Assembly (NCBI GenBank): GCA_947184155.2
Contig: CAMXCT020001985.1
Coordinates: forward strand, 23,501 to 87,500
DNA length: 64,000 nt
From: Cladocopium goreaui
Taxonomy: Eukaryota; Sar; Dinophyceae; Suessiales; Symbiodiniaceae
Direction of reading: 5' to 3'
The notes under the pieces were generated by a model that saw only the letters and a program-made list of their open reading frames with translations, was not told the origin of the DNA and did no database searches. The stretch's first letter is position 1. Every line of letters begins with the position of its first letter. Of the stretch, positions 50,201 to 62,200 are shown one piece after another. The position numbers were made by a program, and so were the translations under genes.

Positions 50201-53200
50201 AGATGCGGGACCTGAACTGGAAAAAATCCCTGGATTTCCTCGGCTAAAATGGCAAAACTGTGCGAAACTGGTGATGTTTCATAGGCAAATCCATGGTAAA
50301 ATCTATGGAAAATCCATCATAAATCCATCTGCAACGGAAATGGATACTTTTCGACTTTTTTTCATGTATTCTTGGATTACTTTACTGGAGGGTACCCTCC
50401 CCCAAAAAAAAATGGCCGACCCAAGCTGTATCAATTGGGGGAGTACCCCATTTAAGTGACAGATTGCTCAATAAATTGGTGAATCGATCTGGATGAAATG
50501 AAATCGCAAGAACATCATGGCGAGATTCATTTTCCATGGTTTCTCCGTGTGCTTAAAATCCAATCCCCCTATTAAACACCCCTTAGATCCACAAGCTATG
50601 ATATTACCCTCTGGTAAACTAAGGTAACTATTGAAAATGGCCGTTTAGTTCGTGGATTTACCCTTTATCAAAGTGGTGTATCTTTCCATAGTTATGTAAA
50701 CCTTTCCCTTAGAGGCTACTATTAAACACCCCCTTAAGATCCACCATCTATGATATTAGACCATGAGAAAAACACCGGTTGATCCCCCGGAACTTCCTGT
50801 GGTTTCGCAGCCGTCCGGGAACCGAACCCTCCCAGGGCAGTTTTCGCACCAGCTTCAAAAAGAGATCCTGTTCCAGGCGGCGGTCCCAGTGGTCGACTGG
50901 CTAAGTTAGGGGCAAATAATTACCAAGATCAGTAGGGTTTATACTGTTTTATGGGCTTTATGATGGTTTATGGTGGATATATCTACAACATATATATATA
51001 GTATATGCATTCCACAACTCTATGAAGTTAACTTCTTGTTTCTTGAGCACGCTGTATAACTGAGGGGTACCACGTGAGTCTTTGAAGATTTTCGGAGTCA
51101 TTTGGCTCGGAGATTCGGTCCCTCCCCTCCTTCAGTGCCACAATCAGGTGTGGTTGACGGTTTCCACAATCTCAACAATGATTTAACGGGAACAACCCAG
51201 TGATTCGGATGCCGAAAAATCATATGGCCATATATGGCCATAAGATGCTAGAATCAAACAACTTTCCCTCCCCTTTTCCGCATGGATGCGCATGGTCCTC
51301 GTCTTCCTCCTTGTACAAACCTGACAGCGCTGTGGGGCATTTCCGTGGATCGAGGCTTCGAAAAGAACCCTCAGAAGCCTCGAGTTGATGTTTCGATCGA
51401 TGGTAACTTGGACCAAGTCCCAAATATCGAACCAACCAAAAATATCATAAAATATCTATGTATTCAGTCCTAAACATAAATATCTTCAACAGATCTTAGA
51501 CATATCTTAACATATCTTAATGTGAACGTAAAGTGAACGTTAAAGTGAACATAATGGACCGTCCTTACTACTGACATAAGGTTCGTCACATCGTTCATCA
51601 AAAACACCGCTATCCCCAGTCCAAGTCCGTCCAAGTCCGTCCAACTCCTTCGGCGACCGGACGGTCAAAGACCAAGTGTTCCACAAAGAGCTCCGGGGGT
51701 TCCTTGCAGCGGATTGGATGGTCATGGTGAATCTGACCTGCCCAAAAAAAAAATGGCTGGTTAGGAGCAAGTTTACCATTGGCAGCAAAAGGTTAAAGTA
51801 CCTTTAGTATCTTTACAAAGCTCGACCCAGAACCCTGATGATTGGAAAGTTTTGATGAATTTGATGCTGATGAAATCCTGATAAATCCCGCTTTTCGTTG
51901 GTCGATTGTTTTCTGTCAGTCCCTTCCCTTCCAGCTGTGATTGGAAGGTTGGGAACGGACATGGGACATTTGCACATACAAAGCTCTGGCCTGCGGCACT
52001 AAGGGGCCCAAGGGGCGTGTCCGCCCCTTGGAAATTCCCCCGCTTGAAAACCACCATTTCGTGGGGGAACTGGGGGAACTCAGCTCGTCTTGTCCTTGCT
52101 TTTCTTCTGCTTTCGCTTCCCCTCCGGCCTCAAGATTTCCGAAAACTGAATGGAGTCTGACTCCAAAAGTGGCGCAGCCTCGTTGATATGCAAATAGAAT
52201 AAAGATCTATATATAAATTATATATATATGTGCGTATATATATATACACAGTATAAATATATATATACAGTATATATATGTATATATACAGTATATACAT
52301 ATACATATATATATATGTGAGCTTTAAGAGAGCTGTTCCCACAAAAAAAAAACGGTAACAAGGGCTTGTTGGGAAATTCCCTTGCCGTTCTGGCTGAGGC
52401 TCAGACGGCTTGACCTGATAGAAGGCATCTTCCAGCATGATCTCCAACCTGGATGTTGTGAGCTCCGAACCCGGAGGAAACCAGTGGTGCTTCCCAACTG
52501 GTTGGTGAAAAAACCATGGATAATAGTGATTAATAGTGATTAATAGTGGTTATGAGTGATTAATACCTGATCTCATGAATAATATATCTGGTTGGTGGTG
52601 CAATAACCATCTTGAAAAACATGAGTTCGTCAATGGGAAGGATGACATCCCATATAATATATGGGATGTCATCCTTCCCATTGACGAACTCATGTTTTTT
52701 GCCATATATGAAATGGAAAATAGAAAAAATGTTCCAAACCACCAACCAGACATGCATGTATATCAAAGGCTTACTTGCATCTACACAAATATAAATATGG
52801 ATAAATACTTCAGTGAATGAATAATTAAATATTTACATATTATACATAATGACAGGTTATGTACATTAAATCATACGAATACACGCGCGCATATGAATGA
52901 TTATGAATGTATATATATATCATATATCATTGTTTTATATTTATATTACATATATTATTATATATATATATATTGTACATGTGTGTGCTTATCGAGCTTC
53001 GGAAATAGTGCTTGACCAAATCAGGCTGGAAAGAAAAATGTCAAAATATGTCAAACCACCCCACCTCAAGGGCAAAGACTTCGCTTTCGTAAGACGCAGC
53101 CTGGGTGTACAGCTACAGCAGGCAAACCTACCATCTGGGAATGGATGTGCATGGCTTAGTATTGGGTTTGCCAGTTTATTGGATTTTAGAATCAAAATCT

Positions 53201-56200
53201 GGACTTTTGTTGGGAAACTTCTCAAGATATTCAAAAAAAATGCTGAAGTTTTCAGGTGTTCACGTGTGTTCACCACCAGCTAAGTCCCGAGACATTCGTT
53301 CCAAGAGGTTGTCTGTGCGGGTGGCCGTCTCTGGTTTGTACATCAGGTAACGCCCACAGGTCCTTGGAACCAGCGGCTAAAGCAGGAGTCACCAAGTCTC
53401 CAATTTATAGCAACCAAGTGGGTTGACCCCACTAGCGGCCACTAGCGGCCAATGGATCCAATGGGCACCCGGGCTGCAACAGGTTGGCGCAGAGTTCCGC
53501 ATTCTGCTGGTTGAAGTCATCGCAGAGGGTCTGGAGAAAGAAATGGACCCCAGCCGCTGACATGGACCCACGGTCCCACGGATAATTTGCTGATCCTCAC
53601 GTGGAACAACACATATCATGTACTATCATGTGATATCATGTCAGACTTATCAGTGACTTATCCGTATACACCTATAGCCCATAGCCATCCATAGCCATCC
53701 ATAGCCATCCATAGCCTCTCTCAGATCACACTTCAACCAGCCTTGCTATCCCCAACTCGACCATCCCACTGCGACTGTGGCCTTAAAGATGTCCAAAATG
53801 ACGCCCGGAGGGCAGATTTTGAACTTGCAGAGTTCACAGAGGTACTTCACCACCTTCACCTGGTAGCGCCCAGATGGTACCCTAAGTCATAGCTGGTTAA
53901 TGGATGGTTGTTTCCCCATGGTAAAATGGAAAATTACTGAATAAGTTGGAACGTGTTATTTTCCGGATTTAATTTTACATTTAAAGGGGAAGCGTGCTCA
54001 TACTCAGAGATGGCCATGGAAAAATCCACAAATCATGAACAAATGTTCAATAGAAATGGGGAGTTCACACTCAACTATCAAAGTCCCAGATGAACAATGA
54101 ACTTGAAACATAGCTTTTCATAACCATAACAATTGGTGATTGGAACAATTATTAAACTTAAATCTTTGGTGATTGGTGCTTTTCCGGTTAGTGGTTTCTA
54201 TGTTTTTCATTCCTGAAACATACATAGCAGTCAAAATTCGGATCATCCTCAATGGGCGCGAAACATGCCCAACAGCACCAACTCGTTTTTCAACGCACCA
54301 ATTCGTTTTTGATAAGTTCTTCATCATTTTTCCACGAGATTCCTATGATACTGCCATGATACTGCCATATCTATGTTGGTGTTTGATCACCATTTTTCCT
54401 ATAGGTTTCCTATGGTTTCCTATGGCTTCATCATGAAAATATCACCCATGAAATCACCCATGAAATCACGAAAGATGAAACCATGGTGCCCTGGGTGCCC
54501 AAAAAAAATTCGGCCTTTTGTTCCAGGAGGCTTTGGTTTGGGTCGCCAATGACCTGGCGATTGGAACCACAGGAGAACAGCCTGGGCCTGGGCCTCCCAA
54601 GATCCGTGTCTACCCTCTGGTTATGTCAACATAGCTATTGAAAATCACCATGTTTCATGGATTTTCCCATGAAAAATGGTGGATCTTTCCATAGTTATGT
54701 AAACGTTCACCAGAGGGTAACTAGGATTTAATACATCTATAAATTCTATAGGTTCCTGATGGTTCCTGGTTGGTGGTGCAATAACCATCTTGAAACATAT
54801 GAGTTCGTCAATGGGAAGGATTATCGCATATATGAAATGGAAACCATCTGGTTATTTAACATGGCCATGGAAAGATCCACCATTTTTAATAGGTAAACCA
54901 TCTATTTCTATGGGCCATCTATACCATGGCTATGTTAAATAACCAAAGGGTATAGGTTCTATAGATCTTATAGTTATGATAGTTATTGTATGTTATGTCT
55001 ATAAATTCTATAGTTCGATGGTTCATAAACGTGCAACGTTGGGTCACCTTCCTGCAATTGGCGGATTGTTTCTCGGCAAGATCCCTATGGGAAAATCTCA
55101 TTGAAGCTGCTTGCCTCCCATTGCTCCGGAAGATGATTGCAATCATAGCCTCTGGTAAACGTTTACATAACTATGGAAAGATCCACCATTTCGAATGGGT
55201 AAATCCACTATTTAACTATTTTGACTGGGCCATTTTCAAGTTCAGTTTAAAACTGTTGGTTTACCAGGTTGGGTAGCTATCATAGCTCCTAGCTCCCGGA
55301 TAGATCCACGGTGTTTTAATCATCCCGATTCTGAATGGTTCTGACTAACATAGCCATGGTATAGACGGCCAGATGGCCCATAGAAATAAATGGTTTACCA
55401 TGGTTTACCGTTCTTAAAAATGGATCTTTCCGTGGCAAACTGTTACATAACCAGATGGTATAGCGGAACTCCTTCAAAAAGAAAATAGCCAATCATAGGC
55501 CCTTTGCTGGATGCTAAATCAATTACGGAAGGTAATCAAACGTGTCTGGCCGGAAAATCCAGCATTTAGTTCAATGATTTTTCCACTATATAAAAGACCA
55601 TTTAAAGTGGATTTGGAATTGCCCCCAGGCATTGAAGCGCAGATATTTTTTTCAGCGTAGCCTGCTCAAGCTCTTGCTGCAACCACGACATCAGCAAGTT
55701 GGGCACTTCTTTGACATAAGGCCTTAGCAAATCTCGGCATCAGGCTTGGGCCACAACCTCTTGGAGGTAAAACTATGGTAAAACTAAACTATAGCAATAA
55801 GTGTGTCTGAAAAAACAAAATGTATTGAATAGCAATAGCAATAACCTATTATATAGCTATAGCAATAAGTTGCTGCAGCCACTGCTATTAGATTGTAACC
55901 TCTAGCTGCAGATGGCAGATCTATTGCGATTGTAACCGGATCACTGAAAGGATTGGCAGAAATCACTGGCCGCTGATGAACTCCTCGTTTGCCATGTCTG
56001 CCTTCCCCTCAATATTTAAGTACCCCCCGACACGAAGCCTGGCAGCCTGCTGGAATGATGTGGAATGTGTTGGATTTCATTTTTTGGGGCCAGCAGCTAT
56101 TATAGATTTATTTCATATATTTTCACATGATATAACAATATGTGGCAGTGGGTCAAAACCTGGTAAATGGATGTTCATCCCTCTAAAAATGGTATTAATA

Positions 56201-59200
56201 GGTATTGATTCATAGCCATATAACATGATCGGGGGATAAGATTGCAACTCTGACTCAGTGGGATTTCAGTGGATTTCAATTATCGAAGTCACAGGTTTCA
56301 TTTGGCTTTACCACAAGCTGGGATTCCCACCCTACCATCGCCGCTATGCGCGCATAAGGTGCCAGCAAGTGCAGCCTAGACAAAAACGCGCACGTGGTCA
56401 GGAGGAGGGCCCAAGAGATGGAAAGTCAAGAGGGGGTTGGTCCGACATGGGATTTGGTCCGAATCAACTCAAATGCATCTCCCAAATGGCAATTTCTTGA
56501 TTCTTTTTCCAGGTGAATGTTGGTAAGATCATGTAAAATTTTCCCCATATTTGGCTATATTTGGCACGTCTGAAACCTGGTAACACATGCAGAAACCAGA
56601 GTATCCATGCAGAAACCGGTCAACTCGTACCCGGACGTTCCCTTCACCCAGCAGAGCGCGAAAAAAGCGCAGCTGAGGCTGGTGCTGCTTGATCTTATGG
56701 GCCCCATAGAGGTGAAACTCAGATAGAATTTTAGGCGGATCCAGCAGGGCCCAGTGATGTTTCTTGGTTTCGTTTCACGCAAAACAGCTGGTATTCAACC
56801 TAGTTAATTATGATGGCTAGGTTATATCCATTCAAAAACCCATTAAAACCACCGGTTAATCATGTTGGCTACAGCTAGTTTTTGATGTTTGCCCCTTCGT
56901 GTCAGAGGCGATCGATATGAGGCCGGGGCGGCCAGTCTCTGGCGATTGCCCTTGGTATTGAAATCGTGGAAGAACCTGACTTCGCGACTTCGCGATGGGA
57001 ACGGAAGATCTCATGGGTAAATTCAATGTCACCGTCAGGTTCTACAACGGCCACATGTACACACACATACACGGATATACGTGTATATATATATATAGTT
57101 GTTTTTAGATTGATATAGACAATCTAAATATATATGTATAGAGAGAGAGATGTATTATAAACAATTAACATTAAACAACTATACATCAGAAAAAAGTCCC
57201 ACCATATATCAGAGATAGGGCAAAAATGTATCTATCTATACACAAAGGTCGTGCGCATCTGCGTCTCGGCGTCCGAGCTCCACCACAATATCATCCACCT
57301 GGTGTGGTGTGGCTGGATGATTTGGATTTGGGGATGGGTCCATAGGAAACCGGACACCTCCATATACTTTGCATATATCATATACCATCTGGTTGGTTAT
57401 TTAACATAGCCATGGAAAGATCCACCATTTTTAAGAACGGTAAACCAACTATTTCTATGGGCCATCTACACCATGGCTATGTTAAATAACCAGAAGGTAT
57501 ACTTACTATGGTTTAGAAACTAATCTAGGACTATAACTATAACTATATAATCTATGACCATAAACTGTTATATACGGTTATGACCATTGATTTCAGTGGC
57601 ATGGAAAACTTGCTACCTTTGATTGTGTGGGGAAAATTCATGAAGATGGCCATTCAGAATTTCAAAAACTGATTGCATCATAGTGTTGTGGGACAGGATA
57701 GATGGTAAGCGCATCATCTTCCCAAAAACATCACTTTCTCTGTGGAGAAGAGGGCTCCTTCCTATAGCATGTTTTTTCCGGCGACCACCTGCTTGGCTGA
57801 TTCAGCTTTGGAGACGCGCATGAGGTACAAATCAAAGTCCTTAGCTGGGTGGCGCGCTTGAGAATATGGTAAAACCGAATCTTAAGATGCGGGGTTGGCG
57901 TAAGCCGTGAACATATTGAAGGTGATCATTGAAATTCGTTGAAGTTTCGAATTTTAAACATGGTGTTGGCAGCGTAAGCCTTCAACAAATTTCAACAAAA
58001 CTTGGGTTTCTTCTATGTTAGCCTTGGGTTTCCCACATATGTTCAGGGCTCTCATCACTGCTAGAGACCCTCACCATCCTTCACCACGTCCCAGAGCCGA
58101 GTCTCTGAAGCTGCAGCATCCTTTGGCTTCTCCTTTTCCTCTGGTGGGCGTTCAGGCTTTGCCTCCTGGACGAATGATGGTTGATGCTGCTTCATGAGGC
58201 CTTCTCACGAAATCCCTTTTTTCCATGAAATTTCAGTTTTCCATGGTTTCTGATCAATTCTCCACGACTTCCTACTTCGTTTGGGGGGATTGTTTTCTCG
58301 TGTTAAGAACTGTCCATCATGGCTTAATGGAGCCCCTCCAGAAGAGGACGTGCCCGTTGCCAGAATCTCTAGGGGCCCATATGAACACCACAAATTGAAA
58401 GGGCACAACAAAAAAATAACACAATAATTAATAAAGGATCACGAAGGATCATACAGAACCCACTATGACAAACCATTATCAAATCAATACTCGAGGCGGT
58501 CGGGGCTGCTTGAATCCCCTACTCAGAGCCCCTAGGTTGATACTCAGACATTGTTTCTGATTGCTGCTTGGTGGTGCAATGTGCCCATCTTGAAAAATAT
58601 GAAAGTCAATGGGTTTCGGATGACATCCCATATTTAAAATGGAAAAATAAAAATGTTTGAAACCACCAACCAGTATTGTGTATCCCACTCCATTAATGGA
58701 TAAAGGATTTTTCAGCCCTTCAGCGTCATTTCGGCCCCTTCGGCCCCTTCGGCCCCTTCGGCCCCTTCGGCCCCTTCGGCCCCTTCGGCCCCTTCGGCCC
58801 CTGGGCGCTCCGGATCAGCATTTGCATCTACAGTGCTCTTGCCAGAAGTGAGGAGAACGGCAGGAATGATGTCCTGAACTGCTCAGATTATCGGGAGTTA
58901 CCATCAAAATGGTGGTGCTTTTCAATCAACAATTGAGATGATATAGATGTAACACAATGTAACTATCAAGAATATAGATTCAAGCAATGAGCTACATCTC
59001 AATTGCAGATATCTGGAGATATCTGGAGATGGCTTTTCCAACAGGAACATGGTGGGTCCCACGGGACCCAGGGCTTCATCTTGTGTTGGAGCTTTCTGGA
59101 CACATTTGGCCACGTGGACCACTGGATCAAAGCTATAAAACACCATGGCAGACTAATCTCAGATCCTCAAATCCACCAAACTTATCAAGGTGAAGAATCA

Positions 59201-62200
59201 AAACTAGTCGACCATTTCCTCAGCAGCGGTTCATCTACTGTGCTGAACTTTGGCCTTGAGATCCACCAGATCTTCGTAGAACTTCTGCTGCTCCGAGTCC
59301 TGTCATTGGATCGAAATGGGATGAAGCAAACGGATGCTTTTTTGGGTGTTCACAATCAACACAAAAATTGGGGTGATTATGTAATATATGCTTTAACTAA
59401 TTATCAACCATAGAGATAGTTGGTTAGTTGGCGGAGTGGTGTGAGAGAAAACCCATTGAGGAACCCCAAGTTTCATGAGGTTTCCTGAAGATCTCCCGTC
59501 AACGAATACCTCTAAAGAAACACTGGAAGGGTCATCATCAACAAGTGGGGAATTGGCATTTGGTAGAAAAAATGTTTTGATTTTGAATTTTAACAGATCT
59601 TGACCATCAACAATGGGGAAGCTGACCGGGTAAAACAATAAATCAGGTGGAACTTCAATTGGGATTTAAACCATAAAAAATAGGATCTATAGTTATCTAT
59701 GAAAACTAAACAAAAAAATATGGATCCAACCAATGAGTGGCCGAAATGGGTTTGTCCAGTGGATTTGAGGTGTGCCCCATTCCGAACAAGGACAAGGATG
59801 ACGAATTGGGCAAAATTAGAAGAGCGTGCGAAACCACCAGAAATTAACTGCTTGCCAATCGCAGAGAGGAAAATCGAATGATAATTGCATGCAACAATGT
59901 TGTATGATGTATGTATGTATGTGGGTATATATATATATTATAGTAAAAAAAATATTAGTTATGCCCCTGTATTATCCGTATCTGGCAGCTATGCATTTAT
60001 GTCCCCACATTTTTTTTGGTGATATACTTTTCTTCGGTGGCCCGCACTCGCTATGTTGAGATGATGCTCCTCTCAAGTTTGCTATCAACACACATGCGTG
60101 CAGGTATGAATGTACGTCTGCCACATGCACGTTGCCATCCCAATGCACTCCATCTACCTCATTTCGCCCAACAACATCCCATGAAGCCAGATTTACCTTC
60201 CACTTCACTAGCATAGCAAGCTAGTGAGAGCGAGTAAGTCTGAGTAGCCTCAATACAACACAGCAATGGAACGTCCCTCGTTGATCCCTTAAAAACCTCC
60301 GTATTGGGGGATCAAAATCCCGCCATGTTTGCCGGAGATTTCCGGCAAAACGGACCTCGAAGATCAAGACCTCCTCCTCTTCAACGATCTCTTCCTTTTG
60401 CTTTTCGGCCACTCCGATTCTGGACCTCAAAAAGCGCCGATGGCGCCATGTGGCCCATGTCATTTTATGGCCTGTTGGGAGGTCACCTTGGGAGGTCACC
60501 TTGGGAGGTCACCATGAAAAAATCTAAAAAGTGGTGGTCTTGATCAACAAATTGGTGAAAAAATGTGGTGAATCACCAAAAAAATGAAGTTGCTGCCATT
60601 GCTGCCCAAGTTTGTTGGCGAAGTTACGGTAAACATATGACACATATGTAGACATAACTCCAATAATTGGGGATAACCTGAGTTTATGGATGTTTATGGC
60701 AGGTATATCGAGCTAGTTCTTCTCGGGGGATAAGTTCCTGCAAGTATTGATAGATGGTTTACAACTAGGCTAGCTAGGATTTGCGGTGGACATGCATATC
60801 ATATGTATTGTCCTATCATTATATACAATGTATATATATATACATATACATAATATATACATACATACAATGTATATTAATATATACAAGTATACAAAAC
60901 AACTCAAAACGTAGGACCCCTTCCTGTACTTCTCTCTCCCTCCATGACCTCTCGGAGAGTCGGTGAGCCGAGGTGTCGACACATCTTGCTCCTCTTCGAT
61001 CGTCGGCATTGGCCTCGAGAAAAGGAACATCCAGGGGTTGCTGTGAACATTTGAGGCTACCCACTTCTGTCTTTTTTACCAGGAAAAATGAAGGCAGTAA
61101 ATGGGATAATTATGATATATTATGATATATTATGATAATTCCATGTTTTAAGTTACACCATCTAACTCACCATTCATTCATAACTGACTCAACCTGACTT
61201 ACCAACAAGAGTGGTCAAACCCACCAGGCACCACCAGCGCCCCAGGCTGATTCAAGAACTCCGACAGGGTGGTCAGAGTGGACTGTCAGGCAACGGACGT
61301 CTCTACTCTGAAGATGGGGGAGCAAATACAAACTACACACTCAGATGATCAGATGTATCAAGAAGATTCAAGAAGTCAAGCTGCGCTCTAACCAGGTTGA
61401 AATCAGGTCGAACCTAAACAAACGTTGGGAACCTGGATGTCGTTGCAGTTCGCAGGACGTGCTGTGGGATGCTGTGGGCCTCGATCTTTTGCAACGCTTC
61501 CTTGAACTGCGTGTGTTTTTGCTCGTTTTCCGCATCCACCTGAGACGATGCGTGAGGAAAAATTGTGGGCATGCCACTGCCTGGCGAAAGACTTTAGGGA
61601 TCCAGTTTGAAAATCAAATCAGATCCAAACAGATCCGCAAAATAGAAGAAACACTCGAGATCTTCAATGTTTTTGGGATACATTTTGGTGTTTCATACTC
61701 CAATTCCAATGGGTTTTCATTATATATCCCTGTTTTTTTTCCACCAAAATCTTCCATCTTCGATTTGGATTATCCAGTACAAAAATTTATAAACCATCCA
61801 TTTGGGGGTACCCCCATTTATGGAAACCACCATATGAAATGAAGATGATACTAAATTATAGACCATAATATTAATATAATGACAATGATGAATAACCATA
61901 GATTTGATGAGCCATGAACAAAAATGTACTTGTCAACAAAACTTCTGTCAGCTGGAGCCTGGCCCTTGTCGACCCGCAGAGCAGCATTGGCCTTCTCCTG
62001 CCAGTTTGTTAAGATATGACCATGTGTCAAAACTCTGGCGGCCACCAAAATGGTTGATATTACTAAGATCTTAATAGCATATTGTATATATATATATACT
62101 AATGGGATATTGATGGGATATTCATGAGATATGTATGATATATTTTGATATAATAATGCGATGTTAACGCGATATTAATGAGATATTAACAAAATATTGA

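Noticed and set aside
49932-50459. Plus-strand 175-codon frame
   Set aside because: Begins in TA-rich microsatellite and crosses the UPF2 exon at 50150-50211 in antisense.
51200-51400. GC-rich island (RLLRVLFEASIHGNAPQ on minus) between UPF2 exons
   Set aside because: Three frames are open and none improves the UPF2 alignment; it may be a real exon, but I could not support it.
61345-61842. Plus-strand 165-codon frame
   Set aside because: Antisense to the UPF2 exon at 61459-61539, which matches MIF4G-1.
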